A stretch of DNA of 64,000 nt, from contig NZ_FNOS01000004.1 of assembly GCF_900107115.1 (NCBI RefSeq), forward strand, positions 62,001 through 126,000, in the 5' to 3' direction. The DNA is from Salimicrobium album. GTDB lineage: Bacteria > Bacillota > Bacilli > Bacillales > Halobacillaceae. Below the pieces are notes generated by a model, which was not told the origin of the DNA, made no database searches, and saw only the letters and a list, made by a program, of their open reading frames with translations. Every line of letters starts with the position of its first letter. The stretch's first letter is position 1. Positions 34,220 through 43,729 of this stretch are shown piece by piece. The position numbers and the translations under genes are program-made.

Positions 34220-35389
34220 ATGAAAGATAATTTCTGGACCGGGAGAGAGCACGTCATGTTTCTCGGTGCCATATTCTGTTTCTGGTTCGCAACTTACATA
34301 TATGTACCTACGTTCAGCGTCTATTTGGAACGTATCGATCTTTATTACTCCGAGATAGGGATAATCCTCGGAGCATACGGAATCACTCAGGTTCTGTTCA
34401 GATGGCCGCTCGGAGTACTGCTTGAATGGATGAGCGGGAATAAGAAAAAGTGGCTTCTGCTCGGATTCATGATCGGTACCGGAAGCGGAGTCATTCTTGC
34501 TGTATCCGAAACGTTTTCCCTGATTCTTATCGGACGTCTCCTCGCCGGAGTAACGGCCTCCATGTGGGTAATGGCAACTATTATGTACGGTCAGAACTTC
34601 CCGCTCTCCAAAAGTACGCAGGCGATGAGTACGATGCAGTTCATGACCGTGTTCACCCAATTCGTCAGTATGCTTCTCTGTTCTGTACTGATCAGCTGGT
34701 ACGGATGGGACTTTCCATTCTGGGCCGCTTCCGTATTCAGCGTCATAGGAGCTCTCCTTTTACTGGCCGTTCCGGAAATGAAATCCGACACAGAGAGAGG
34801 CGAGCGGACATTCCGGCAGATTTTTATGAAAACGCTGGGTATGGGAGAAGTGTGGGGGATCTCCGGTCTATCGCTTTTTGCTTACGCTATCCTGTTCATC
34901 ACTATTTTTGGTTTTTCTCCTCTTTATATTGTGGAACAGGGGCATTCGGAAGCGGCGATTACGTGGCTCGTCGTTGCCTTCTTTCTTCCGCATATGCTCA
35001 CGTCTCTTTCTCTTGCCTACATACCTCTCAGGGAAGGAAGCGGATTACGTCTGGTGTTCGGAAGTTTCCTGCTCTCTGCAGTTTTTCTGGCAGTTCTGCC
35101 CACGGCTTCGTTTGCAGGCTTCCTGCTTTTGCATGCAGGTACAGGCTTCGCGCTTGGTATGATTCTCCCCCTCCTTCTTGGCCGGGCAGCTGCTTTGGGG
35201 AAGGAAGGGGACGGTATGGCAGTAATGGGAATGTTCCAGTCGCTGTACGCCATTGGCATTTTTGCAGGCCCTTACGTGTCCGGGAAGCTGGCAGAAGGGG
35301 CCGGGCTGACCGCTCCTTTTTACTTTGCTGCCGCACTCGCTGTCACGGGGGCGCTGCTTACGATGGTAATGAAGAAGTGGTTATCGTGA
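34220..35389 (+). CDS. MFS transporter
   Basis: A 389-residue, 12-segment major-facilitator protein. The TM2-3 loop shows RWPLGVLLEWMSGNKKKWLL (about residues 55-74), and a second-half repeat AYIPLREGSGLRLVFGSF lies near 265. The membrane helices carry few charges, as is common for drug or sugar efflux carriers. Substrate unknown. AGGAGGGG precedes the ATG. It is not closely related to the MFS protein at 2.8-3.9 kb and has no obvious partner gene. Confidence 0.8.
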   Translation: MKDNFWTGREHVMFLGAIFCFWFATYIYVPTFSVYLERIDLYYSEIGIILGAYGITQVLFRWPLGVLLEWMSGNKKKWLLLGFMIGTGSGVILAVSETFSLILIGRLLAGVTASMWVMATIMYGQNFPLSKSTQAMSTMQFMTVFTQFVSMLLCSVLISWYGWDFPFWAASVFSVIGALLLLAVPEMKSDTERGERTFRQIFMKTLGMGEVWGISGLSLFAYAILFITIFGFSPLYIVEQGHSEAAITWLVVAFFLPHMLTSLSLAYIPLREGSGLRLVFGSFLLSAVFLAVLPTASFAGFLLLHAGTGFALGMILPLLLGRAAALGKEGDGMAVMGMFQSLYAIGIFAGPYVSGKLAEGAGLTAPFYFAAALAVTGALLTMVMKKWLS

Positions 35390-35431
35390 ATTCATAAAGA
35401 GAATGCTCCGGGCTTATTTCCGCTTTTAATT

Positions 35432-35454
35432 TTTGTCATCGCAGTTGTGACAAA
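35432..35454. promoter_or_regulatory. Candidate MtlR operator upstream of mtlA
   Basis: TTTGTCA (35432-35438) and TGACAAA (35448-35454) form an inverted repeat whose right half TGTGACAA is identical to the half-site of the Bacillus MtlR consensus TTGNCACA-N4-TGTGNCAA. The promoter is directly downstream, the usual place for an activator. Confidence 0.6.
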
Positions 35455-35471
35455 GACGTGTTTTTGTTTTC

Positions 35472-35501
35472 TTGTTCACCTCCGTGTAATCGCTTTATTA
35501 T
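35472..35501 (+). promoter_or_regulatory. Candidate promoter of the mtl operon
   Basis: TTGTTC (35472-35477) and TATTAT (35496-35501) with an 18-bp spacer, 28 bp before the mtlA ATG. A weak -35 and long spacer fit activator dependence. Confidence 0.5.
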
Positions 35502-35529
35502 TAAGGTAACAACAAAGGAGGAATCGAGG

Positions 35530-37014
35530 ATGGAACAAGCAGAAAAACAGGGCGGAATCCGCGCAAAAGTACAGCGGTTCGGAAGCTTTCTCAGTGGAAT
35601 GATCATGCCGAATATCGGGGCTTTCATTGCCTGGGGTCTGATTACGGCATTATTTATTGAAGACGGTTTTTTACCGAATGAGGACCTGGCCTCACTCGTA
35701 GGTCCGATGATTACGTACCTGTTGCCTTTACTGATCGGTTTTACCGGAGGCCGTCTTATTCACGGCATACGGGGCGGAGTGCTCGGTGCAATTGCCACGA
35801 TGGGAGTTATCGTAGGTGCACCGGAGACACCTATGTTCATGGGAGCGATGATCATCGGTCCGCTTGCCGGATTAAGCATCAAACTTATTGATGATGCGCT
35901 TGAAGGGAAAATCCGTTCCGGTTTTGAAATGCTCATCAACAATTTCACCGCCGGAATTGCCGGTGCGATATTGGCAGGACTCGGTCTGTTCCTTATCGGT
36001 CCCGTAGTGGCGGGACTCACCACTGTGCTTGGGGCAGCGGTCGAACTCATGATTAATTGGGGAGTGCTTCCTCTCGTCAACTTATTCATTGAACCGGCAA
36101 AAATACTCTTTCTTAACAACGCGATTAACCACGGAATTTTAAGTCCGCTGGCAGTGGATCAGGCTCAGCAAACAGGGAAGTCTATTCTCTTCCTGCTTGA
36201 GACGAACCCGGGTCCCGGTCTCGGCGTCCTGCTTGCATATATGTTTTTCGGGAAGGGTGTATCTCGTCAGACTGCTCCGGGCGCTGCCGTTATCCACTTC
36301 TTCGGTGGTATCCATGAAATCTACTTTCCTTATATTCTTGCGAAACCGACGCTTATCCTGGCAGCTATGGCCGGTGGTGTGACCGGTACGGCAACGTATG
36401 TGGCTATGGGAGTAGGAGCGACGTCCACTCCATCCCCGGGAAGTGTGTTCGCTGTTCTCGGTCTTACTGCGAACGGTGACCATTTAGGAGTAGCTTTCGG
36501 TATTTTGACGGCGACACTTGCCTCACTGCTTGTCGCTTCGTTAATCCTTAAATTCAGTAAAGAAAAAGGAGAAGGCGATTTAAATGAAGCTACCGAAAAG
36601 ATGGAAGGAATGAAAGGGAAAAAGAGCAGCGTTTCTTCCGCTATCACTTCTACCGGCGAAGAGAAGACAGAACAGGAGCCGACTGCAGCTGCAACGAGTG
36701 CCGGAGAAGTTCCGGACGTAGACAAGAAGGAAGTCGACCGCATCATTTTCGCCTGTGATGCAGGAATGGGATCCAGCGCTATGGGAGCTTCTCTTCTTAA
36801 GAATAAATTCAAAAAAGAAGATATCAGTATCGACGTTACTAATAAAGCAATCAATGACCTGCCGCAGGATGTCGACATTGTCATTACACACAAAGATCTG
36901 ACGGAAAGAGCGATGCAAAAAGTCCCTTCCGCACATCACATCTCCGTCGAGAACTTCCTGAACAGTCCAAAATACGACGAGCTGGTGAAAGAATTAAAAA
37001 ACTCCGGTAAATAA
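35530..37014 (+). CDS. mtlA: PTS mannitol-specific enzyme IICB
   Basis: The ATG at 35530 follows AAAGGAGG and gives 494 residues. An IIC membrane domain (about 15-340) contains the mannitol-PTS stretch PNIGAFIAWGLITALF and the conserved HFFGGIHEIYFPYIL loop near 255. A charged linker (about 350-400) leads to the IIB domain with its phosphorylated Cys409 in FACDAGMGSSAMGA. No IIA domain is attached; it is made by mtlF. MtlA takes up mannitol and releases mannitol 1-phosphate inside the cell. First gene of mtlARFD. Confidence 0.95.
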   Translation: MEQAEKQGGIRAKVQRFGSFLSGMIMPNIGAFIAWGLITALFIEDGFLPNEDLASLVGPMITYLLPLLIGFTGGRLIHGIRGGVLGAIATMGVIVGAPETPMFMGAMIIGPLAGLSIKLIDDALEGKIRSGFEMLINNFTAGIAGAILAGLGLFLIGPVVAGLTTVLGAAVELMINWGVLPLVNLFIEPAKILFLNNAINHGILSPLAVDQAQQTGKSILFLLETNPGPGLGVLLAYMFFGKGVSRQTAPGAAVIHFFGGIHEIYFPYILAKPTLILAAMAGGVTGTATYVAMGVGATSTPSPGSVFAVLGLTANGDHLGVAFGILTATLASLLVASLILKFSKEKGEGDLNEATEKMEGMKGKKSSVSSAITSTGEEKTEQEPTAAATSAGEVPDVDKKEVDRIIFACDAGMGSSAMGASLLKNKFKKEDISIDVTNKAINDLPQDVDIVITHKDLTERAMQKVPSAHHISVENFLNSPKYDELVKELKNSGK

Positions 37015-37040
37015 TCCCGGGTAAAAAGAGGGGTGAGCCT

Positions 37041-39149
37041 ATGTACGTGACCGGTCGCGAGCGAAAGATCCTGGAATTGTTGCTGAATGAAGAGGAAGTG
37101 ACAATCAAAGATATCGCAGAAGAGTTGAAGGTCAGCACAAGGACTATTCACCGTTCTCTGAAGGGTCTCGAATCGATTCTGCAGGAACGTGATATAGAAA
37201 TTAAGCGTACTAAGGACTCCCTTCTTTACCTTGACGGTTCAGCGGCAGGAAAGAAAGAACTGGAGGCTGTGTTAGGAGAGCAGGCGTCTGCGGATTATAC
37301 GGCTGATGAACGTCAACTGCTCCTTCTCCAAAAGCTTCTTGAATCCGCAGAGCCTTTGAAACTGACCGGCCTCGCCTCCGATATGAACGTAACGACAGCG
37401 ACAGTAAGTAATGATCTGGACAGAGCAGAAGATTATGTGAAGAATTTCGGACTGGAGCTGATAAGGAAACGGGGGTACGGCGTGGAAATCATCGGGAAGG
37501 AAAAACAGATCCGGGAAGCGATGAACCACCTGATTATGACTCACATGAATGAGAATGATTTCTTTTCCCTGCTTGAGGGGTCCCGGTCGACCGCTACACT
37601 TATCAGCGATATAACGAAACAGCTCCTTGGCCTGGTGAATCCGGAGAGTCTTACCCTTATCGAGGAATCGGTGCGTGAGCTGAAAGAAGAGCTCCCCTAC
37701 GGGTTCTCGGACGATGCGTATATCAGTCTGGTCGTCCATCTTGCTCTCGCTGTCGAACGTATACGGCAAGAGGAAACGATTGAAATAGATAACGAATTTT
37801 TGGCCCGTATGAAGAAACAGAAAGAATATAATTCAGCGACGCTGCTTTCAGAGGAGCTTGAGAAGAGACTGAAGCTCGGCATTCCGGAAGCGGAAGTCGC
37901 GTATATTACCGGACATCTTATGGGGGCAAAAGCCCGATACGCTCAGGAATACTGGCTCGAGGAGTCCAGCTTGAGTACGGCTTTTAAAGCGAAACAGCTG
38001 ATAGAGTTCATGACGAAACGTACCAGGTATAACTTCCATGAGTCCGACCGGCTGCTGAAGGACCTCGTCGTCCACCTGAAACCGAGCATATATCGGCTGC
38101 AGCAGAACATGGAGATAGCAAACCCCTTCACCTCCCGTCTGGAAGAAGACTACCCGGAATTATTTTATCTGCTGGAAGAGGGACTGTACGAGGTGTTCAG
38201 GGAAATCACCTTCCCGAAAGATGAGATTGCCTATATCGTTATGCATTTCGCGTCAGCGATCATAAACATGGAGAAAAAGAAACCGGTAAAAGCGCTGGTC
38301 GTCTGTTCCAGCGGTATCGGTACGGCGAAAATCCTTTCCGCGAAGCTGTTGCAGCAATTTCCGGCAATCAAAACGATAGAACACGGATCACTTTTCGATG
38401 TCGACCAGTGGAACGAAAGTGATTATGACCTGATCGTTTCCACAGTACCCCTGCAGGAGCCGGTAGATTATGTGCTGGTGAATCCTGTACTTCAGGAAAG
38501 AGATAACGAGAAAATCGCTTATCATTTGAGGAAAATACAAGTGACTTCCGGATCGATCGAGAACAATAAAAATCATAAGAAGGAAACGGAAGACGGATCT
38601 TTTGAAACGCTTCGTTACCGGGTAATGGAAACGAAGCGGTATGCAGAAGCCATTTCCGAACTGATGGACACTTTCTGCGTAACAAAGGCTGTGGGGAAGG
38701 ACCCTAATGAGTTCCTGCATTTCATCATCGGACAACTTGCAGAAAAAGAAGTGCTTCCTTATGATCCCGATTTAGTAGAGAAACTTATGGAAAGAGAGCA
38801 GGTGGGAGGGCTTGGCATCCCCGGTACCACTGCAGCTCTTTTCCATACGAGGAAAGAGGATGTGGAGAGGATTTCTTTCACTATTCACTTTCTGGAAGTT
38901 CCGGTCTCCTTAAGCAGTATGAGCGGAGGACATATGGAAACAGATACGATTCTGCTCATGCTCTCACCCGCCGATCCGTCGGAAGAACAGCTGGAAACAC
39001 TCAGTTTTATCAGCACTCTTCTCGTGGAACGGAAGGATTGCAGAGACGTGCTGGAGCAGAAGGAAGAGGAAGTGCTGAAGAACTATTTTTCTAAACGGCT
39101 GCACGAATATTTTGATTCTACAATAAAAGGAGAAGATAACTATGAGTAA
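37041..39149 (+). CDS. mtlR: PRD-containing mannitol operon activator
   Basis: The 702-residue protein has the DeoR-type HTH (about 1-60), a second HTH-like part (about 85-140), two PTS regulation domains, a Gat-type EIIB-like domain and a mannitol EIIA-like domain. Key residues fall where they do in B. subtilis MtlR: His402 in PRD2 (VMHFAS), Cys422 in the EIIB-like part (VVCSSGIGTAK) and His602 in the EIIA-like part (ALFHTR). Phosphorylation at these sites by PTS proteins sets its activity. It overlaps mtlF by 8 bp. Its site should be the palindrome before mtlA. Confidence 0.93.
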   Translation: MYVTGRERKILELLLNEEEVTIKDIAEELKVSTRTIHRSLKGLESILQERDIEIKRTKDSLLYLDGSAAGKKELEAVLGEQASADYTADERQLLLLQKLLESAEPLKLTGLASDMNVTTATVSNDLDRAEDYVKNFGLELIRKRGYGVEIIGKEKQIREAMNHLIMTHMNENDFFSLLEGSRSTATLISDITKQLLGLVNPESLTLIEESVRELKEELPYGFSDDAYISLVVHLALAVERIRQEETIEIDNEFLARMKKQKEYNSATLLSEELEKRLKLGIPEAEVAYITGHLMGAKARYAQEYWLEESSLSTAFKAKQLIEFMTKRTRYNFHESDRLLKDLVVHLKPSIYRLQQNMEIANPFTSRLEEDYPELFYLLEEGLYEVFREITFPKDEIAYIVMHFASAIINMEKKKPVKALVVCSSGIGTAKILSAKLLQQFPAIKTIEHGSLFDVDQWNESDYDLIVSTVPLQEPVDYVLVNPVLQERDNEKIAYHLRKIQVTSGSIENNKNHKKETEDGSFETLRYRVMETKRYAEAISELMDTFCVTKAVGKDPNEFLHFIIGQLAEKEVLPYDPDLVEKLMEREQVGGLGIPGTTAALFHTRKEDVERISFTIHFLEVPVSLSSMSGGHMETDTILLMLSPADPSEEQLETLSFISTLLVERKDCRDVLEQKEEEVLKNYFSKRLHEYFDSTIKGEDNYE

Positions 39150-39579
39150 TATTTTAAAAGAAACCAACATCCGCCTGAATGAACAGATCGATTCTAAAGA
39201 ACAGGCAGTACGGGAAGTCGGCGGAATTCTGTTCGAAGAAGGATACGTGCAGGAGGAATACATCGACACGATGATGGAAAGAGAAGAAATCACTTCCACG
39301 TATATGGGGAATTACGTAGCGATCCCCCACGGCACCGAAGATGCCAAGAAGTCTGTAAAAGAAACGGGGATAGCGATTATTACGGCTCCGGACGGAGTTG
39401 ATTTCGGAAACGGAAACATTGTGAAGCTGATTATCGGAATAGCCGGGAAAGGGAACGAGCACCTGGATATCCTGTCTAAAATTGCTATCGTCTGTTCTGA
39501 AGAAGAGAACATCAACCGCATTCTCGAAGCCTCTACTAAGAGTGAGGTCATCGACATTTTCAGTGAAGAGGTGGAGTAA
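39142..39579 (+). CDS. mtlF: PTS mannitol-specific enzyme IIA
   Basis: A 145-residue EIIA of the mannitol/fructose family. The phosphocarrier His63 lies in NYVAIPHGTEDAKK. It passes phosphate from HPr to the IIB domain of MtlA and to MtlR. The ATG is inside the end of mtlR, with AAAGGAG ahead of it, so the two are coupled. A longer reading frame for mtlD starts within this gene but lacks its own ribosome-binding site. Confidence 0.93.
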   Translation: MSNILKETNIRLNEQIDSKEQAVREVGGILFEEGYVQEEYIDTMMEREEITSTYMGNYVAIPHGTEDAKKSVKETGIAIITAPDGVDFGNGNIVKLIIGIAGKGNEHLDILSKIAIVCSEEENINRILEASTKSEVIDIFSEEVE

Positions 39580-39580
39580 A

Positions 39581-40705
39581 ATGAAGGCTGTACATTTCGG
39601 TGCCGGAAACATCGGACGCGGATTTATCGGTGAACTGCTCCATAAGTCCGGCTATGATGTCCGATTCGCCGACATTAATGCAGAAGTTATCGATGAATTG
39701 AACGAAAAACGCTCCTACACCATTCACTATGCAGGCAGTGACAAGCAGGTGGAAGTGAACGGTGTAAGCGGCATTCACAGTGTCGAGGAAGCCGGGCAGC
39801 TCAGTGCAGCAATCCGGGAAGCCGACCTCGTGACCACTGCTGTGGGACCGCAAGTGCTGCCTCATATTGCGCCTTCCATTGCAGCCGGTCTGAAAGAGCG
39901 GAGCCGGACGGACAATCCTCCTCTTCCTGTCATAGCCTGCGAAAATATGATCGGAGGCAGTACCCGGCTGAAGGAAGAGGTAGTGGAGATAGCGGGTGAA
40001 GAAATTCTCGGGGTATCCTGTTTTCCTGATTCGGCTGTCGACCGGATCGTCCCGATTCAGAATAACGAAGCGATGCTCGATGTCAGCGTTGAGCCTTACT
40101 TCGAATGGGTAGTGGAAAAGAAAGATTTTAAAGGAAAGCTGCCTGACATTGACGGAGTGACGTATGTGGAGGACCTGGAACCGTACATTGAACGTAAGCT
40201 GTTCACGGTTAATACAGGTCACGCGGCCGTTGCTTATAAAGGTGCAGAAAAAGGTTATGAAACTATACGGGAAGCGATGGATGATAAGGAAGTAGTGGAA
40301 CACGTCCGTCGTACCCTTGAAGAAACGGGAAAGGTACTGATCGCACGTTACGGGTTTGAAAAGAATTCCCATGAACGGTATATTGAAAAAATTATAGAAC
40401 GCTTCAACAATCCGGATCTTTCCGACTTCGTAGCCCGAGTGGGCAGAGGTCCGATACGGAAGCTCGGCCCGTATGACCGCCTCGTGAAACCGGCCCGGAC
40501 ATATATTCAAACGATGCATGAAGACCCCGTGAATCTTATAGAAACAATCATGTCTGCTCTCACCTATGAAAACAGCGAGGACCAGGAAGCTGTAAGGCTG
40601 AAAGAATTGCGGACAAGAATGGGGACCCTCGGAGCTTTTAAAGAAATAACGGGTCTGGATGACCGGGACGAACTGGTGGAAGCTATAGCGAAAAAGCTGG
40701 ATTGA
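39581..40705 (+). CDS. mtlD: Mannitol-1-phosphate 5-dehydrogenase
   Basis: The 374-residue enzyme starts MKAVHFGAGNIGRGFIGELL, a textbook N-terminal NAD Rossmann motif. The catalytic region IACENMIGGSTRLKEEV (about 108-124), DSAVDRIVP and NTGHAAVAYKGAEKG (about 208-222; conserved Lys and His) agrees with MtlD. It oxidises mannitol 1-phosphate to fructose 6-phosphate. The ATG at 39581 lies 1 bp after the mtlF stop with GAGGTGGAG upstream. It closes the operon. Confidence 0.94.
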   Translation: MKAVHFGAGNIGRGFIGELLHKSGYDVRFADINAEVIDELNEKRSYTIHYAGSDKQVEVNGVSGIHSVEEAGQLSAAIREADLVTTAVGPQVLPHIAPSIAAGLKERSRTDNPPLPVIACENMIGGSTRLKEEVVEIAGEEILGVSCFPDSAVDRIVPIQNNEAMLDVSVEPYFEWVVEKKDFKGKLPDIDGVTYVEDLEPYIERKLFTVNTGHAAVAYKGAEKGYETIREAMDDKEVVEHVRRTLEETGKVLIARYGFEKNSHERYIEKIIERFNNPDLSDFVARVGRGPIRKLGPYDRLVKPARTYIQTMHEDPVNLIETIMSALTYENSEDQEAVRLKELRTRMGTLGAFKEITGLDDRDELVEAIAKKLD

Positions 40706-40711
40706 CGTGAA

Positions 40712-40756
40712 AACAGCCCCGCCGGAAACCCTGGTATAGCTTCCGGTGGGGCTGTT
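40712..40756. terminator. Bidirectional terminator between mtlD and the alcohol dehydrogenase gene
   Basis: A 16-bp stem with one G-U pair: 40712-40727 with 40741-40756 (AACAGCCCCGCCGGAA and its partner). A TTTT tail is clearest on the minus strand. Confidence 0.85.
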
Positions 40757-40799
40757 CAGTATTTCTTCCGGAATCGTCCGGATAATGATGCAATCTGAA

Positions 40800-42020
40800 T
40801 CATACTTTTTGTGCACTTACCTTTTCGTAAATACGTGTCATTTCGTATGCAGACATAAATTTAGGAACCGGGTAAAGAGGATGTGCTTCCTGCAGTGATT
40901 TTTCAACCATTGCAGGGATATCCTCTTTTTTTATTTCCGGAAAAGTCTCTTCTATACTCATTTCTTCGTTCATCTTCCTGATTGATGTAATGAAAGCTTC
41001 GGCTTTTTCCCTGTCGTTCATCTGAGAAGTCGTTATGCCGGCACTGGCAGCAAGGTCTGCCAGGCTTTCGTATACGGTCTCTCCGTAATACTCAAGTACG
41101 TGAGGCAAAAGAGCGGCGTTCGCTGCTCCGTGCGGCGTGCCGTAAAAACCGCCAAGTGTGTGGGCGATGGAATGCGTGTAGCCGACGTAGGCTCTGGTAA
41201 AAGCAAGACCTGCGTAATAGGCGGCCTGCTGCATAGCGAAACGCGCCTCCCTGTTACCGGGATGATGATAGGAGGTGAGCAGATTTCCGAAAATAAGCCT
41301 GACCGCTTTACGGCCCAGGAGCCGGGTTTCCCTTGTGCCGCTTCCTCCGATGTAGGATTCCACCGCATGAGTGAGGGCGTCCATCCCGGTAGTCGCCGTT
41401 ATCTGGGCAGGTAGGTTCAGAACGAGCTCCACATCGAGAACTGCTTTATCGGGAATGAGGGAAAGGTCGATCAAAGGATACTTCTCCCGGTGTGCCGGAT
41501 TGGAAATAACGGTAGCCGCCGTCCCTTCACTCCCTGTACCTGTCGTGGTCGGTACAGCGATAAGCATAGGCGTCTTTCTTCTCACGCGGAACAGCCCTTT
41601 CATATCTTCGATTGTTTTGTCAGGACAGGCTACTTTCGCAGCTACCCCTTTGGCACAATCCATCGGGGAGCCGCCCCCGAAAGCGATGATCGCCTGACAG
41701 TGATGATAGCTGTATTCGTGCAGCGCATCTCTGATGTTATCAAGCGTCGGGTTCGGCAGGGTCCGGTCATAAACGATGTACTCAATGCCCTGCTCCCATA
41801 TTTTCTGCAGGAAAGCATCCATGATTCCGGAAGTCTTTACTCCGCTATCCGTAACGATCAGCACTCTTTCAAATCCGTCTTTTGCGAGTTGTTCGGCAAG
41901 GGACAGAACGCTTCCTCCCCCCTGATAAAGTTCCGGACGCCGCCAGGGAAGAAGACGGCTGGATGCTTTCATCGTTTTCTGGAAAGTACGGTACGCTATT
42001 TTCTTCTGCGGGCTGATCAT
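40800..42020 (-). CDS. Iron-containing alcohol dehydrogenase
   Basis: A 406-residue group III dehydrogenase. The NAD-binding GGGSPMDCAKG (about residues 105-115), VPTTTGTGSE and the metal site DALTHAVES ... HSIAHTLGGFYGTPHG (His residues about 265-282) are intact. It should oxidise or reduce an alcohol/aldehyde with NAD(P). The ATG at 42020 overlaps the stop of the interrupted acyl-CoA synthetase gene (ATGA) and no strong ribosome-binding site precedes it, so its translation probably depends on ribosomes arriving from upstream. The amber codon 384 bp upstream may therefore reduce expression. Confidence 0.85.
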   Translation of the reverse strand: MISPQKKIAYRTFQKTMKASSRLLPWRRPELYQGGGSVLSLAEQLAKDGFERVLIVTDSGVKTSGIMDAFLQKIWEQGIEYIVYDRTLPNPTLDNIRDALHEYSYHHCQAIIAFGGGSPMDCAKGVAAKVACPDKTIEDMKGLFRVRRKTPMLIAVPTTTGTGSEGTAATVISNPAHREKYPLIDLSLIPDKAVLDVELVLNLPAQITATTGMDALTHAVESYIGGSGTRETRLLGRKAVRLIFGNLLTSYHHPGNREARFAMQQAAYYAGLAFTRAYVGYTHSIAHTLGGFYGTPHGAANAALLPHVLEYYGETVYESLADLAASAGITTSQMNDREKAEAFITSIRKMNEEMSIEETFPEIKKEDIPAMVEKSLQEAHPLYPVPKFMSAYEMTRIYEKVSAQKV

Positions 42021-43582
42021 GATTCTTCTACTGCCAGGTTGCGGAGCTTCACTTTCTGGATCTTTCCGCTTGCCGTTTTCGGAAGTTCTTCCAGAAACGT
42101 GACCGCTGTCGGACATTTGAAGTGGGCAAGTTTTTCCCGGGAAAAAGCGATGATTTCTTCTTCGCTCAGTTCGGAGCCTTCCTTGCGTACAATTATCGCA
42201 TGCGGCGTTTCTCCCCATTTTTCGTGAGGAAGAGCTATGACGGCCGCCTCCTGGATTTCGTCGTGGTCATAAAAGACACTTTCCACTTCAATAGAGGAGA
42301 TGTTTTCACCGCCGCTGATGATGATATCTTTTTTCCTGTCAGTGATAGCGATTCTTCCGTATTCATCCACAGTACCCATATCTCCGGTGTAGAGCCACCC
42401 GTTCTACAGCGTGCGATTCGTCTCTTCTTCGTTCTTCCAGTAGCCTTTCATTACGCCGGGTCCTTTTACAATCACTTCTCCGACTTCTTTCCCGTCTTTC
42501 GCGACTTCTTCACCTTCCTCGTCCACTACCCGCACTTTTGTACCGATCACTTCAAGTCCGGCTTTCGCTTTCGCTGCATAATAATCATCACCTTCGTACT
42601 CTTCCTCCGTAGATATATAGGAAGCGGTACTGAGCGGGGAGGATTCCGTCATGCCGTAGACCTGATAAAACTCCCAGCCGATTTCTTCTTCGATTTCTTT
42701 CACGAAAGCCTTCGGCGGAGCGGAGCCTGCAATGACCAGACGCATATTATCAGGAGTCTCGGGCTTCGTTTCATGATATTTACTGATCAGGCCGTTAAGG
42801 ACCGTAGGCGCCATATGCATAACGGTAGCGTTATGTTTGCGAGCCTTTTCCAGAATCTCTTCGGGTATGACTTTTTTCTGCATGATTTGCGTAGCACCAT
42901 TGGCTGTGTAGTAAAAAGGGGACCCCCAGCCGTTGACGTGGAACATCGGAAGAATATGGATAAGTTTGTCCTGATCGCTCACTCTCAAATGATGCTGGAT
43001 GGAGAGAGCGTGAAGGTAGTTGTTTCTATGTGTAAGCATTACGCCTTTCGGGTTCCCGGTCGTGCCGCTCGTATAAAGAAGCGTCGCCGTATCATTCTCT
43101 TTTACATCGGCACGGGGGAAATCGGAGTCGGGAAAAGAAGCGAGCCAATTTTCATACCCCGGCATCCCGTTTTTATCCTCTTCCTCGCCATGAACGATAA
43201 TATGCTCTACGGTGTCAAGCTGTTCTACAATAGGTTCGATTAAAGGCACGAGTTCATAGTCCACGAACAGCACTTTACTGCCACTATGGTCAAGGATGAA
43301 GCGGTAGTCTTCCGGTTTCAGGCGGGTATTCAGGGAGACCATGATTCCTCCAGTCTGAAACACTCCGTAAAACCCTTCGTACATTTCAAGGGTGTTCGGA
43401 GCCAGATAAGCTACACGATCCCCCTTTTCCACGCCGAGACTCGAAAGTCCATGAGAGAGCTGCTGAACCCTTTTATATACCTCATTATATGTATGGGCAT
43501 AACCATCCTGGTCGATGATAGCTTCTTTTGTACCGTAAACAGTTACGGCCCTGTCCAAAAAGTCAGTAAGCAATAATTCCAT
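42017..43582 (-). pseudogene. Long/medium-chain acyl-CoA synthetase interrupted by an amber codon
   Basis: Read through one TAG (42404-42406), this is a 521-codon AMP-forming acyl-CoA synthetase. The N-part (392 aa) has the P-loop LLYTSGTTGNPKGVMLTHRN (about 166-185) and YGMTESSPL (about 310). The frame continues without shift as NGWLYTGDMG, the hinge Asp motif that follows directly, then DRKKDIIISGGENISS and the catalytic-lysine end GKIQKVKLRNL. Family members have a sense codon in the TL-x-NGW position; CAG to TAG is the simplest change. AAGGGGG precedes the ATG. The 392-aa product would lack the mobile C-terminal domain. Confidence 0.85.
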
Positions 43583-43668
43583 AATCTAAACCCCCTTTTA
43601 TATAATTACGGGAATTATACCATAAATATGTAAGCGTTTTAAATATCTGTTATAAAACACGAATACAC

Positions 43669-43693
43669 GTTTAATTTAAAAAAGAGAGGGAAT
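43669..43693 (+). promoter_or_regulatory. Candidate SigB promoter of the gas-vesicle cluster
   Basis: GTTTAA (43669-43674), 13-bp spacer, GGGAAT (43688-43693): a full match to the SigB consensus GTTTAA-N12-14-GGGWAW. The predicted start is about 25 bp before the GGAGG of the first gene. Confidence 0.65.
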
Positions 43694-43729
43694 ACTCGAT
43701 AAAACCGAAAAACGTGGAAGGAGGTCCCT

